From the NCBI GenBank assembly GCA_016865015.1, contig CP018226.1, forward strand, positions 1,581,001-1,645,000: 64,000 nt of DNA, given 5' to 3'. This stretch comes from Rhizobiales bacterium IMCC20636. GTDB lineage: Bacteria; Pseudomonadota; Alphaproteobacteria; Rhizobiales; GCA-2746425. This document shows positions 1 through 9,586 of this stretch, piece after piece. Both the position numbers and the translations under genes were made by a program. Each line of letters starts with the position of its first letter. The stretch's first letter is position 1. The notes below the pieces were generated by a model. The model made no database searches. It saw only the letters and a program-made list of their open reading frames with translations, and was not told the origin of the DNA.

Positions 1-36
1 TCACCGGACGACGTCCCCTATTCGTCTGGTGGTTAG
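1..36 (+). CDS. Possible C-terminal end of an upstream gene (partial)
   Basis: Frame 1 is open from the window edge to a TAG at 34-36 and gives the tail SPDDVPYSSGG. A strong terminator follows 16 bases later, as expected after the end of a gene. Eleven codons are too few to name a product, and the open frame could be chance. The terminator is the main reason for listing it. Confidence 0.35.
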   Translation, partial: SPDDVPYSSGG

Positions 37-52
37 CTGAATTGAATATAAG

Positions 53-85
53 CCGCCAGCACCGCTCGGTGCTGGCGGTTTTTTT
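53..85 (+). terminator. Rho-independent terminator
   Basis: Perfect 11-bp stem CCGCCAGCACC / GGTGCTGGCGG with a 4-base loop (GCTC), followed by seven T. It ends whatever transcript enters from the left and isolates ettA. Confidence 0.93.
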
Positions 86-233
86 GTGTCCGGATTTTGA
101 ATAACACAGACTTTGGAATTGTCTGGCCGCCGCAGAAACTTGAGAAAACCGCCAATCGGCAATTGCGAGCGGGCATTGATCTGTCGTAGAAGGTGCTAAA
201 TTCTCATTTGACATTGAAGGAACGATCAGCCCT

Positions 234-1889
234 ATGGCGCGGCAATTTATCTATCATATGAGCGGGCTTTCAAAGACCTATTCCGGCGGCAAGAAGGTGC
301 TCGACAACATTCACCTGTCTTTCTACCCGGATGCAAAAATTGGTGTTCTTGGCCCAAACGGCTCCGGTAAATCGACCCTGTTGCGCATCATGGCCGGTCT
401 CGACAACGACTATACCGGTGAAGCGTGGGCTGCGGATGGTGCGAAGATCGGTTATCTTCCTCAGGAGCCGGTGTTGGATGAGTCCAAAGATGTTCTTGGC
501 AATGTCATGGAAGGCGTTGAAGAGAAGCAGGCGATACTGGACCGCTATAACGAACTGATGATGAATTATTCTGATGAGACCGCCGATGAGGGCGCGAAGC
601 TTCAGGACATTATCGATGCTCAGGATCTTTGGGATCTGGACAGCAAGGTTGAAATGGCGATGGAGGCCTTGCGCTGCCCGCCCGGAGATTCTGCCGTCGA
701 TAATCTATCCGGCGGTGAAAAACGCAGGGTGGCTCTGTGCAAATTGCTGTTGTCAGAACCGGATCTGCTGCTGCTTGATGAGCCGACAAACCATCTGGAT
801 GCTGAATCGGTTGCCTGGCTTGAGAAGCATCTCGTTGCCTTCAAGGGATCTGTTTTGATCATCACCCATGATCGCTATTTCCTCGATAATGTGACTGGTT
901 GGATCCTGGAGCTCGACCGCGGAAGCGGCATTCCATATGAGGGCAATTACTCAGCCTATCTGGATGCGAAAGCCAAGCGCATGTTTCAAGAAGGGCGTGA
1001 AGATGAAGCCCGTCATCGTGCATTGGAGCGTGAGCGGGAATGGATCGCCGCCAGTCCGAAGGCCCGCCAAACCAAATCAAAGGCACGTATCAAGGCCTAT
1101 GATGAATTGGTGGAACGCAGTGATGCGCGCAAGCCGGGACAAGCACAAATCCTTATTCCGCCAGGCGAAAGATTGGGGCAGGTGGTTATTGAGATGGATG
1201 GCGTCTCAAAAGGCTATGGCGATCAACTGCTGATCGATGATCTGTCATTCAAACTGCCCCCGGGCGGTATTGTTGGGGTCATCGGTCCCAATGGCGCTGG
1301 TAAAACCACCTTGTTCAGAATGCTCACGGGGCAGGAAGAGCCTGATTCTGGTTCGGTGCGCCTGGGTGAGACGGTCAAGCTTGGTTATGTCGACCAGTCA
1401 CGCGACACACTTGATGCGAGCAAGAATGTCTGGGAAGAAATTTCCGGCGGTGATGAAGTCATCAAGCTTGGCAAACATGAGATGAACAGCCGTGCTTATG
1501 TCAGTACGTTCAACTTCAAAGGTGGCGACCAGCAGCAGAAGGTTGGGAATTTGTCGGGCGGTCAACGGAACCGTGTGCATTTGGCAAAGATGCTAAAATC
1601 AGGCTCGAATGTTCTGTTGCTCGATGAGCCGACCAATGATCTTGATACGGAAACGCTGGGCGCTCTTGAAGATGCGTTGGAAGATTTTGCCGGTTGCGCC
1701 GTGGTCATTTCGCATGATCGAATGTTCCTCGATCGGTTGGCGACCCACATGCTGGCCTTTGAAGGCGATAGCCACGTGGAATGGTTTGAAGGCAATTATG
1801 CCGATTATGAGGAAGACAAGAAGCGGCGACTGGGCGCAGATGCGGTGGAAAACCCACGCCGGCTCAAATACAAGCCATTTACCCGTTAG
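234..1889 (+). CDS. ettA: Energy-dependent translational throttle protein EttA (ABC-F)
   Basis: Soluble ABC-F ATPase that binds the ribosomal E site and, in E. coli, gates the first peptide bond according to ATP/ADP level. The 551 residues hold two ABC domains without membrane segments. The first has Walker [10 protein letters not shown] at about 40-48, signature LSGGEKRR at about 158 and Walker B/switch [12 protein letters not shown]. The second has GPNGAGKTT near 352 and LSGGQRNR near 440. Length and the opening [16 protein letters not shown] match the EttA subgroup rather than Uup or YheS. The ATG at 234 has GAAGGA about 12 bases upstream. The 3' end overlaps the convergent MFS gene by 11 bp. 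Confidence 0.95.
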   Translation: MARQFIYHMSGLSKTYSGGKKVLDNIHLSFYPDAKIGVLGPNGSGKSTLLRIMAGLDNDYTGEAWAADGAKIGYLPQEPVLDESKDVLGNVMEGVEEKQAILDRYNELMMNYSDETADEGAKLQDIIDAQDLWDLDSKVEMAMEALRCPPGDSAVDNLSGGEKRRVALCKLLLSEPDLLLLDEPTNHLDAESVAWLEKHLVAFKGSVLIITHDRYFLDNVTGWILELDRGSGIPYEGNYSAYLDAKAKRMFQEGREDEARHRALEREREWIAASPKARQTKSKARIKAYDELVERSDARKPGQAQILIPPGERLGQVVIEMDGVSKGYGDQLLIDDLSFKLPPGGIVGVIGPNGAGKTTLFRMLTGQEEPDSGSVRLGETVKLGYVDQSRDTLDASKNVWEEISGGDEVIKLGKHEMNSRAYVSTFNFKGGDQQQKVGNLSGGQRNRVHLAKMLKSGSNVLLLDEPTNDLDTETLGALEDALEDFAGCAVVISHDRMFLDRLATHMLAFEGDSHVEWFEGNYADYEEDKKRRLGADAVENPRRLKYKPFTR

Positions 1890-3084
1890 ACTGCGCAATA
1901 TCTGGTCGCTCCCGGGCGGCCAGATACGCCAACAGCGCGATGCCGAGGCAGATCGCATAGAACCAGAATAACATCTGGAACGCGCTAACCGGCGCGTTCT
2001 GAATTGTCTCGTCGCTGATCAGTGCGGCGCTCGTCCATTGCAGAACTCCGACACCCCCGATCGAGAAGAAGTTGAGCAGGGTAACGCCCCTGCCGACGGC
2101 GCTGGGTGGGAAAAACTGGCGGGCATGTCCCATCAGTACCGGATATCCCATACCTGCAAAGCCACACAGGACCAGCATTGCCGTGGCCAGGGACAGGCTG
2201 GATGCGGTCCATACGGCCAGAACAAGCATTGACCCGACGACAAGGGTTCCTCCTGTGATGCACAGCCATTTGCGTGATGGTGCCCATCGATCCAGCGGGC
2301 CGTATGCGATGCTTCCGCAAATCATGGCGATGGCCATCCACAAGGTCAATGTTCCAACGGCGGCTGAGTCCAGTCCGAAGACATTCGATAGATAGGGAGC
2401 GATCCAGTATCCCCTGAACCCGACTGGAACGGCGTAAAATACTGCCATCAACGGGAATATCGGCCAAAGAGATTTCATCTTCAGCAGACTGAGAAACGAA
2501 CTTTGCGCTGCAGGATCGTGGCTTTCCTCGTCCTGAGGCGGGTCTTTGACAAACAACAACACGGCAACACCCACTGCGACCGTCAGCACCAACAGACCAA
2601 GCAAGATGGGACGCCAGCCAAACTGGGTGGCGAGAAATTCCAGAGGCTTTGCGCCTGCCACATTTCCGATGGTGCCAAAGGCAACAAACCATGCAGCCAA
2701 AAGACCAAAACGGGCTGCGGAAAAGGACTTGGCAAAAATATAAATGGGCGCCATCAACACTGGCGAACATCCAATTCCAATCAGGCCCATGGCCCCAATC
2801 AGATGGACTGGCGTGGTGGCAATTGACAGCCAGAATATGCCACCTCCAGCGCCCAAAGTGAACAGGGCTGCTGTCATCCGCCGTGGGCCGTATTTGTCCA
2901 GCCAAATTCCGACCGGGAACTGCGCCAGAGCGAACATGATGAACCAGGCACCAGATGCCAAAGATAATTCTGTTGGAGTGGCACCAAGGTCGGTGCTGAG
3001 ATCATCGGCAAGGACTGCCAGAAACACGCGGTAAAACTGACTCAGAATATATCCAAGAGCGAGTATGGCAATACTGGGACCCAT
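1879..3084 (-). CDS. MFS transporter
   Basis: About 400 residues with twelve predicted membrane segments in two halves, and the typical major-facilitator loop between TM2 and TM3 ([16 protein letters not shown]). The substrate cannot be read from sequence. It most resembles nitrate/nitrite- or sugar-phosphate-type single-component permeases. I take ATG 3084 ([20 protein letters not shown]) as the likely start because hydrophobic TM1 begins directly after it; the frame stays open to an ATG at 3102. The gene stands alone, convergent with ettA and tail-overlapping it by 11 bp. The 3103-3381 gap upstream shows no gene. Confidence 0.85.
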   Translation of the reverse strand: MGPSIAILALGYILSQFYRVFLAVLADDLSTDLGATPTELSLASGAWFIMFALAQFPVGIWLDKYGPRRMTAALFTLGAGGGIFWLSIATTPVHLIGAMGLIGIGCSPVLMAPIYIFAKSFSAARFGLLAAWFVAFGTIGNVAGAKPLEFLATQFGWRPILLGLLVLTVAVGVAVLLFVKDPPQDEESHDPAAQSSFLSLLKMKSLWPIFPLMAVFYAVPVGFRGYWIAPYLSNVFGLDSAAVGTLTLWMAIAMICGSIAYGPLDRWAPSRKWLCITGGTLVVGSMLVLAVWTASSLSLATAMLVLCGFAGMGYPVLMGHARQFFPPSAVGRGVTLLNFFSIGGVGVLQWTSAALISDETIQNAPVSAFQMLFWFYAICLGIALLAYLAARERPDIAQSNG

Positions 3085-3381
3085 GGAATCTCCTCGTGTC
3101 AAGTTCGAAGGATCCCCTTGTGCATCGCCAGAACCGTGGGTGCAAATTGAAAGATTTTGAAGAAGGTCATTTTGTGCCCCTGATTCATGGGCCGTACTGC
3201 GTCACTGACGCAAAACCGGTCACGCAGTCGGGATGATTTGCGCCCAGCAGAGCCAGAGTGATTTTCAGGAGTCGCTTCAGGAACTTGGTGGGGAAAGTTG
3301 AGATTCAGATTCAGGCTCTTAGCCGTGCCTGATCAAGGCCTTCTGATCATCCGATTGCAACATGACGGTCGGATGCGCTGT

Positions 3382-4419
3382 CTACCTGCACAGCCGATAG
3401 GTGCCTGATTTGCCATGCTTACCAAGGTCAAAATGGAAGTGATCCTGATGATGGCGATCCGCTTTCGGACCCAGCACCGTTGTGAAGTAGGTGCAGGCAC
3501 CGGCATTGACATCTCTCAGGAACTGGCGCTCTGCGCGTTTCCCCTTCCATCCGCTGGCAACGCTGACTTTTTTTCCGTTCGCCAGGGTGAAGACGCTGAT
3601 GTCGATTGCATTGCCATATCCATGTTCGGATAATTTTGCGCCTTTGACGCCATTGCGGGTGCGGCAGGCAAAAGAGGCGGCAACGCGCAATTTCACGATG
3701 TCACTGCCGAAATGCTTTCTGGCCGCTGGTTGCACAACAGTTTCCACCCATTTTGCGGTTGCAAGCCCGACTGTGCGCTGAACATTTGCCTGAGGGGACA
3801 GCTTGACGGTTTGAGGAATGCGGATACCAGCTAGTCCAACAAGCTGCCGTTTGGGGCAGGAACTGCGCATGGCGGACGACGAGACTTTTGCCAGAACAAG
3901 CGGGGCCGCCACTCTTGGCTTGTTATTTCTCTGTGGCAAGACCGGTCTGACCGCCGCAATCGTTTCCAAAGGTTTTCTGGTGATGGTTTTGCGGGGCGTT
4001 GGTGCGACCGCCTTTGTTTTTGGCTTGACCCCGGTCAGAGACTGTTTCGGACGGCTGGGTGAAAAGGCAAGGGCAGAGAGACGCTGACGGAAACTGTTGC
4101 CGGTTTTTTCAGTTTTTACGACGTTGCTGAAATTGGTTCTGAGGTCGGCCCTGAGATTTGGACGTGGGCGTGGCACTGGTCCTGAAATCGGGCCACTGAC
4201 GGATGGTCTCGTGACAGCGGCAGCTTGTTGCGGAGGAACTGGCTTCTTCCCCCGGGCTTCGCTGATCTCTCCTTTCAGGCGATTGAAGATACCAATCACG
4301 GAATTTCCGCGTTCAGAGGCCTGCTGGCCAAGAGCACCTGGCACATCTGTCATAAGAATTGCCGATGACAACAGGATTGCAGTCAGGAACAGATGCGGAA
4401 AAGGCGTCTTTTGTTTCAT
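3382..4419 (-). CDS. Extensin-like family protein, LAS-peptidase fold
   Basis: Exported protein of about 345 residues. Start ATG 4419 gives MKQKTPFPHLFLTAILLSSA, a Sec signal peptide ending near VPGALGQ. A long basic, Pro/Lys-rich low-complexity stretch (about 50-185) follows, then the C-terminal extensin-like domain. That domain carries SEHGYGNAIDIS and HHQDHFHFDLG, the His/Asp/His arrangement of zinc D,D-carboxypeptidase-like (VanY/MepA/LAS) enzymes. It also has paired cysteines (CPKRQ, FACRT, GACTYF, YRLCR). A role on periplasmic peptidoglycan is plausible but inferred. The frame stays open upstream to 4482, but those codons precede the signal peptide. Confidence 0.85.
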   Translation of the reverse strand: MKQKTPFPHLFLTAILLSSAILMTDVPGALGQQASERGNSVIGIFNRLKGEISEARGKKPVPPQQAAAVTRPSVSGPISGPVPRPRPNLRADLRTNFSNVVKTEKTGNSFRQRLSALAFSPSRPKQSLTGVKPKTKAVAPTPRKTITRKPLETIAAVRPVLPQRNNKPRVAAPLVLAKVSSSAMRSSCPKRQLVGLAGIRIPQTVKLSPQANVQRTVGLATAKWVETVVQPAARKHFGSDIVKLRVAASFACRTRNGVKGAKLSEHGYGNAIDISVFTLANGKKVSVASGWKGKRAERQFLRDVNAGACTYFTTVLGPKADRHHQDHFHFDLGKHGKSGTYRLCR

Positions 4420-4546
4420 ACCGGAATGAATCATCTTCGTTCGTTGTTGCCAAACCACTCGTTTGGCTTGCATTTGTGGCAAAAAGGCGTCTTTTTAGCG
4501 GCGATTGTGTCCACCACCTGCATCACTTCAGAAAGACGGTTCACAT

Positions 4547-5818
4547 ATGCTCACGAAATTCCAACCTAATCAGACCTACTCACTGACTGCTTTGAATTCT
4601 CGTCATGCCAGTGGTCGTGCAACTGAAACCGAAATACGGGACATGATCGCGATCGGTGCGGCCTCTATTGCTGAAAAGGACCCGGACATCAAGGCCTTTA
4701 CGGCCCAAATTCCACTGAGAGATGTGGCGCCTATGTTGGATTTGCCGTTGCAGGGTTTGCCTGTGGGAGCGAAGGACATTGTTGATACATCCGAATTGCC
4801 GACACAGCTTGGGTCTGCGATTTATGAAGGCTACCGGCCGCGCGCAGATGCGACCATCATTCGGCTGGTGAAACGCGCTGGTGGGCAGATTGCACACAAG
4901 ACTGTCACCACAGAGTTTGCCTTTCTCCATCCCAACAAGACCCGCAACCCTCAAAACCTCAATCATACACCGGGTGGATCGTCTTCCGGGTCTGCTGCTG
5001 CTGTGGCATCGGGCATGCTGCCTTTTGCAATTGGCACCCAAACCGGAGGCTCCATCATTCGTCCTGCAGCCTATTGTGGAACATTCGGCTTCAAGCCCAG
5101 CTTTGGCGCTTTACCCACTATCGGCATGAAGACGTTTTCCTGGAGCCTTGATACGCTTGGCCTTTATGCGCCATCGGTGCGCGATATTCATCTATTCTGG
5201 TCTGCGCTTATGCAGTCACCGCAACCGATGAGCATGGATGATCAGCCACTGACCATTGGCGTGTTGACGCAAAATGTCTGGAATGAGGCGTCGACCGACA
5301 CCCATGAGGCACTAGCGAAGGCAGCAGACGCATTTGCTTCAAAAGGGGTAAAGATCATCGAACTCGACTGGTCGGAGTTGTTCAGTCAGGCTTACGACGC
5401 CCACAAGACCATTCATGATTACGAGGGATGCCGAGCGCTTGCCTGGGAGCTTGACGAGCATGCCGACAAGATTAGCCCTGTCCTGATGGAGTGCCTGATG
5501 GAGGGGCCATTGGTCTCCCGGACCGATTATCTGGAAGCACAACAGATCGCCGCGCGGGCGCGGCGGGCCTTTGCAGAACTGCAGGAGTCTGTGGACGTTA
5601 TCATTACGCCATCGGCTCCCGGCGTCGCACCTGAGAGCCTCAACAGTACCGGTACATCCATATTCAACCGATTTTTCACATTGATGGGTGTGCCTTGCAT
5701 TCATCTTCCAGCCTATCAAAACGAATCAGCGCTGCCTGTCGGTTTTCAAGTGGTTGGTAAATCTGAACAGGATGACCGATTATTGACCCTGGCTAACTAT
5801 CTCTGGAATGGCTTGTAG
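4547..5818 (+). CDS. Amidase (amidase-signature family)
   Basis: Amidase-signature serine hydrolase of about 423 residues, cytosolic (no signal). The Ser-cisSer-Lys triad is visible: Lys in LPVGAKDIVDT, the Gly/Ser-rich signature GGSSSGSAAAVASG, and the nucleophile region IGTQTGGSIIRPAAYCG. Length fits GatA-like aryl/acyl amidases, but no gatB or gatC lies nearby, so it is probably a catabolic amidase rather than the tRNA amidotransferase. The substrate is unknown. Start ATG 4547 (MLTKFQPNQTYSL) is preferred over the upstream in-frame ATG at 4505. It is divergent from the extensin-like gene with about 125 bp between them. Confidence 0.9.
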   Translation: MLTKFQPNQTYSLTALNSRHASGRATETEIRDMIAIGAASIAEKDPDIKAFTAQIPLRDVAPMLDLPLQGLPVGAKDIVDTSELPTQLGSAIYEGYRPRADATIIRLVKRAGGQIAHKTVTTEFAFLHPNKTRNPQNLNHTPGGSSSGSAAAVASGMLPFAIGTQTGGSIIRPAAYCGTFGFKPSFGALPTIGMKTFSWSLDTLGLYAPSVRDIHLFWSALMQSPQPMSMDDQPLTIGVLTQNVWNEASTDTHEALAKAADAFASKGVKIIELDWSELFSQAYDAHKTIHDYEGCRALAWELDEHADKISPVLMECLMEGPLVSRTDYLEAQQIAARARRAFAELQESVDVIITPSAPGVAPESLNSTGTSIFNRFFTLMGVPCIHLPAYQNESALPVGFQVVGKSEQDDRLLTLANYLWNGL

Positions 5819-6013
5819 AGTCCCCATTCACCGGTCTTATAGAAGACGATCAGATAGATTGTTGTATTGAAAAAGGTCAAAAACCGCAACGCAGTAGACG
5901 CTGAACATCATAGTTACGAATTGGTAGCTTCGCAGTGCAGCACATTATTTTCTTTGCAATTATGCCGAATTAGCAAAAACTTTCCCCTGCGCTTTATGGC
6001 GGAGGATTGAAAG

Positions 6014-6106
6014 ATGACGAAGTTGAATGCGTTAAGGGCGACTAATTTTGCTCTGTTGTGTGCGGCGTTTTTGTTTATCGGAGCTATTGTGCTGGGTGCC
6101 GTTTAG
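6014..6106 (+). CDS. 30-residue single-pass membrane peptide
   Basis: Small ORF encoding MTKLNALRATNFALLCAAFL and ending FIGAIVLGAV. It has a short basic N-terminus and one hydrophobic segment covering about residues 12-30. GGAGG lies 8 bases before the ATG and a Rho-independent terminator lies 64 bases after the stop, so it looks like a genuine monocistronic gene. No cysteines beyond one in the segment and no recognised family. Function unknown; it may be a toxin-like or regulatory membrane peptide, or a component of a complex. It occupies the otherwise empty 5819-6223 stretch. Confidence 0.6.
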   Translation: MTKLNALRATNFALLCAAFLFIGAIVLGAV

Positions 6107-6169
6107 GCAGCAATAGCAAATCCGCAACGAGATATAAATTGGCGGGCTTTGGTTAGTCTGGCCGGAAAA

Positions 6170-6196
6170 GGTCGGGCATTGCGCCCGGCCTTTTTT
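6170..6196 (+). terminator. Rho-independent terminator
   Basis: Eight-base stem GGTCGGGC / GCCCGGCC with one G-T wobble and loop ATTGC, followed by TTTTTT at 6191-6196. It lies downstream of the 30-residue ORF and just past the end of the convergent azoreductase gene. Confidence 0.85.
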
Positions 6197-6223
6197 CATT
6201 TTTGGTATAATTTCGCCTGAACC

Positions 6224-6814
6224 TCAGGCGGCTAATTGTTTTATGGATTTTCGAACAGCGGTCAGTTTTGCTTCGCCATCGAACATCAGGCGGTCTGCCG
6301 CGATGATTTCCACATCGTCAATGCCAATGAATCCAAGGACATGTTTCATGTAATTGGTGGCAAAATCCACCTCTGAGCCACTGCCGACCCCACCTGAGGT
6401 GATGACCAGATAGGCGCGTTTGCCTTTCAGAAGGCCGATAGGTCCGTTTTCCGTGTAGGAAAAGGTCTCACCGGTGCGGCAAATCTGATCAATCCAGGCC
6501 TTGAGACTGGCAGGAATTCCGAAATTGTATATTGGCACTCCGATGACCAGAGTATCGGCCTGACGGACTTCCTCGATCAAGGCATCAGAGGTTTGCAGCG
6601 CTGAAACGTGTTGATCAGAGCGGTCCTCCTTTTTTGTCAGGTTGGCTGCTACCCAGTCATCATTTACAACTGCTATGCCGGATGCCACATCACGATGGAA
6701 GATCTGGGACGATTCCGACGTGCTGAGACTTTGAACCAATTCCGAGACAAGCTGTCTGCTGACGGACCCGTTGTGCCGAGCGGACGCGTTGACTTGCAAT
6801 ATTGTATGTTTCAT
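6224..6814 (-). CDS. azoR: FMN-dependent NADH-azoreductase
   Basis: Flavodoxin-fold quinone/azo reductase of 196 residues, the usual AzoR length. It opens MKHTILQVNASARHNGSVSR, the phosphate-binding loop for FMN (SxR...SxS), and contains GVPIYNFGIPASLKAWIDQICRTGETFSYTENGP, which matches the central AzoR signature. Expected role is two-electron reduction of quinones and azo compounds, protecting against thiol and electrophile stress. Cytosolic and monocistronic. The divergent gap to the response-regulator gene (6815-7098) would hold both promoters. Confidence 0.92.
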   Translation of the reverse strand: MKHTILQVNASARHNGSVSRQLVSELVQSLSTSESSQIFHRDVASGIAVVNDDWVAANLTKKEDRSDQHVSALQTSDALIEEVRQADTLVIGVPIYNFGIPASLKAWIDQICRTGETFSYTENGPIGLLKGKRAYLVITSGGVGSGSEVDFATNYMKHVLGFIGIDDVEIIAADRLMFDGEAKLTAVRKSIKQLAA

Positions 6815-6894
6815 CTTTTTCTTTCATCGGTGATTTGCGATGAAGGACAATTAGGGGTGAGGAGCACGCTTTGATAGCCACACTCTTCGCAACA

Positions 6895-6919
6895 CACTGT
6901 CTCCCATGGAGAAACAGTG
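6895..6919. promoter_or_regulatory. Inverted repeat between azoR and the response-regulator gene
   Basis: CACTGT (6895-6900) and ACAGTG (6914-6919) form a perfect 6-bp inverted repeat with a 13-base spacer whose inner bases TCC/GGA also pair. It could be an operator for azoR or for the response regulator. No run of T follows closely, so a terminator is less likely. Confidence 0.35.
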
Positions 6920-7098
6920 CCGCTTTATTGTTGTGTTTTTACATGTCGATCCGTTGCCAAGTTGCTTGAGTGCCGATCTCCACAGTTAGACGTGAAATCT
7001 CGATTCGATGTGGACCAGGTCCGGATTAGAAGGCACTGTTCCAACTCACAGGCAATACACTTGAATTGATTTTGCGGTCTTGACCAAAAGGTAGCGCT

Positions 7099-7707
7099 AT
7101 GAAGTCCGTCTTTGTGCTCGATGACCACAAGCTGTTTTTGACGGGACTGCAGCTTCTGCTCCGCTCGATTGGCAAAGATATCGAGTGCAAAGTATTCGAT
7201 GAAGCCGGGCTGCTCCTGACGGCATTGGAGCAATCTTCGCAAAACCCTGATCTTGTCATCATGGATTTCTACGTGCCTGGCTGCAATGTGCCCGATCTGA
7301 TCGCACAGCTGTCTGACGACTTGCCGACCTGTAAAATCCTCATTGTCAGCGCGTCCATCAATCCATCTGATGAGCGCCGGTCGTTGGATGCAGGTGCGGA
7401 TCTGTTTCTCAGCAAGGCAGTGGATCCACTGGTTCTGGTCGAGTCTGTTTCGTCGCTGTTGAAAGGAGACACCCCGGCCAGTGCAACGCCTGCCAGCACC
7501 TTGTTGGCCAAACGGTTTGAATTGACGCCCAGGCAATTGGAAATTCTCGTTCTCGTATCCAAGGGCTTGTCAAACAAGGAAGTTGCGAGGCTGTTGTCAA
7601 TTTCACCGGAAACAACAAAGTCTCATTTGCGGGATATTTATCAAAGGTTCGGTGTGGCAAACCGAATAGAAGCAATCGATTTCGCGCGGTTGCATGGGCT
7701 CAACTGA
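7099..7707 (+). CDS. NarL/LuxR-type response regulator
   Basis: Two-component regulator of 202 residues. The receiver domain (1-120) has the acidic pair LDDH, phospho-acceptor Asp56 in VIMDFYVPG and Lys in LSKAVDP. The C-terminal LuxR helix-turn-helix runs about 140-200 (LTPRQLEILVLVSKGLSNKEVARLLS...TTKSHLRDIYQRF). It is convergent with the hybrid kinase gene and overlaps it by 8 bp, so the two are probably partners. Because the kinase ends the lanthipeptide operon, this regulator may act on that operon; this is inference from position. The start ATG has a weak AAAAGGTAG leader. Confidence 0.9.
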   Translation: MKSVFVLDDHKLFLTGLQLLLRSIGKDIECKVFDEAGLLLTALEQSSQNPDLVIMDFYVPGCNVPDLIAQLSDDLPTCKILIVSASINPSDERRSLDAGADLFLSKAVDPLVLVESVSSLLKGDTPASATPASTLLAKRFELTPRQLEILVLVSKGLSNKEVARLLSISPETTKSHLRDIYQRFGVANRIEAIDFARLHGLN

Positions 7708-9586
7708 CATCGCCTCGTTGCCAGCTCTTTTCAACAATACGCAGGGCCATAGCCAAATCCTCCTGTAGAAATGGCTTCTTCAGAAAACGACCTCCCTGGT
7801 CCTTGATGTGAAGTATCATGTCCGGGTTGTCATGCTGCGAAATGATCACACATTTTGGCATGAGGTTTTTTGGACTCCGGGCCAGGAAATCGAACACCGT
7901 CAAGCCATCTCCCAGATCAAAATCCACAATCAGAAAATCACTGCGCTCCAGCTTGTCATTCGACGCACCAATGATCTCAGACCGTTTGCCGAGGGTTTCA
8001 ACATCGTAGCCAAGCCTTTGGATCATTTCAGCTATGGTGATTTGGTAGTGCAAACTATCCTCCACCAGCAGAATGCGTCGCCTGGTGTGAGAGGCGCTGG
8101 ATGTGACTGCCATTGAGGCGTCAGAGTTCTGATCCCTGACTTCAGGGTTATCGGCTGCCAGAGGCAGTATAGCTCCAAATAGGGAGCCGTGGCCCTCGCG
8201 ACTTTGGAGTGTTACTTGGCCGTTCATTGCGGTCACAAGATCGTTGACGATGGACAATCCCAACCCGACATTGCCGGATTGGTTAATTTTGCGAGCATCA
8301 ATTTGATAGAATGCGTTGAATATGTGTTGTTGCTCGTTGGGTGAAATACCGGGTCCGGTATCGGCAACGACAATCTCAGCCAATCCGCCGGAACGCCGCC
8401 GGACACCAATCGAAATCCGGCCTTTTTCTGTATATTGAACCGCATTATAGACGAGATTACGCAGAACACGTTCCAAAAACTCCGGATCAGCCCGCAGGAA
8501 CACGGATGTCGGCACATATCTGAGTTGCAGCCCGGCATCCTCGACCACTGGATGCAACTCGTTGACAAGCCTGCTGATCAATGAATGAACATCCGTACTC
8601 TGAAACTTGGGGGCAGGCAGGTTTTCCTTGATCCAGGCTAGTTGTGACACGCTTTCAATCAGACCTTGCGCCGAACGCAGGCATTGCTGGGCAGCTGCTG
8701 TTGAAGCTTTGGCAATCCTTGGCAGGCGCTGATGTGTCAAATTGTTGAGGTGCAGCGCGAGAGCACTCAAGGGTTGGCTGAGATCATGGCTGATCGAGTG
8801 CAAGAAGCTTTCCCGAAGCTTTGTCTCCTTGAGCACGCGCTCCTGTGCCTGATTTTCCAGGGACATTGACCGTTCCAGCGCGAATGATTGCTGCTCAAGC
8901 AACACGCTGGTTTCACGCAGTTTGTAGGCAAGATTGGCTTCGTTGAGATGCTGAATGTGGATGGCGTAGCCAATGCCGATGGAAACAACTGTCGCAAACA
9001 ATAATGTGCAGATCAGAAGCCCCCAGAACGGGGGCTGCTCCCAAAAACAATAGGCGATGCTGGGCAGGAACAGAATGGTACGGCCGAGGATCAAGGCTGG
9101 CAAAAGCCGGGAATTCAAAGTTGCCGAGCCGATGCCGGCGGCTGTCGTCAGGACTATGATCAACAGCATCCGCTCATAGATCAAAGGTGACATGAACAAT
9201 AAAATGCAAAATCCCCAACCGAACATCACGAGCAAATCTGCAAAGATGATCAACCGTTCTGCGATATCCGATTGAACAGGACGATTGGATTGCTGCCGAA
9301 TTTGCAGGAACAGCAAGATGATCGTTCCGATAATCGTGAAGGTGATTTGCACTGTTAAGAAGGCTAACGATGCGATTGGCCCAAACCCTGCGGTGAGGGC
9401 AATCAATCCAACAAAAATTGCGGTGTTGATATTGATCAGCATGCCGATCCAACCGTCAAAAATTGCAGATTCCAGGAGTGCCAACTTGATCTCAACAGGG
9501 CGGTCAGCCTGACTGAGCAGGAATATCTTCTTGGGCAGTTGCGGGGAAAACCGAATGGACGTGTCTTTTTTGCCGTGCTCAGCCAT
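7700..9586 (-). CDS. Membrane hybrid histidine kinase
   Basis: About 628 residues. The N-terminal half holds roughly six membrane helices (about 45-210) and no large periplasmic domain. Next come a coiled linker and a HisKA H-box with His267 (SISHDLSQPL). The ATPase domain has NLVYNAVQYT, DTGPGIS and GLGLSIV. A C-terminal receiver (about 505-628) has LLVEDS, phospho-acceptor Asp in LIVDFDLGDG and KKP. Start ATG 9586 overlaps the upstream membrane gene by 8 bp, which puts it last in the operon led by the lanthipeptide precursor. The H-box type (HDLSQPL) is shared with orphan hybrids that pair with NarL regulators. The ligand is unknown; sensing of the peptide or of envelope stress is speculative. 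Confidence 0.88.
   Translation of the reverse strand: MAEHGKKDTSIRFSPQLPKKIFLLSQADRPVEIKLALLESAIFDGWIGMLININTAIFVGLIALTAGFGPIASLAFLTVQITFTIIGTIILLFLQIRQQSNRPVQSDIAERLIIFADLLVMFGWGFCILLFMSPLIYERMLLIIVLTTAAGIGSATLNSRLLPALILGRTILFLPSIAYCFWEQPPFWGLLICTLLFATVVSIGIGYAIHIQHLNEANLAYKLRETSVLLEQQSFALERSMSLENQAQERVLKETKLRESFLHSISHDLSQPLSALALHLNNLTHQRLPRIAKASTAAAQQCLRSAQGLIESVSQLAWIKENLPAPKFQSTDVHSLISRLVNELHPVVEDAGLQLRYVPTSVFLRADPEFLERVLRNLVYNAVQYTEKGRISIGVRRRSGGLAEIVVADTGPGISPNEQQHIFNAFYQIDARKINQSGNVGLGLSIVNDLVTAMNGQVTLQSREGHGSLFGAILPLAADNPEVRDQNSDASMAVTSSASHTRRRILLVEDSLHYQITIAEMIQRLGYDVETLGKRSEIIGASNDKLERSDFLIVDFDLGDGLTVFDFLARSPKNLMPKCVIISQHDNPDMILHIKDQGGRFLKKPFLQEDLAMALRIVEKSWQRGDVS

Noticed and set aside
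1985-2905. 306-residue minus-strand frame
   Set aside because: Lies inside the MFS transporter gene in another frame; Arg/Trp/Cys-rich shadow without motifs.
4547-5818. GatA subunit of glutamyl-tRNA amidotransferase
   Set aside because: The family is right, but no gatB or gatC is nearby and length is shorter than GatA; a general amidase fits better.
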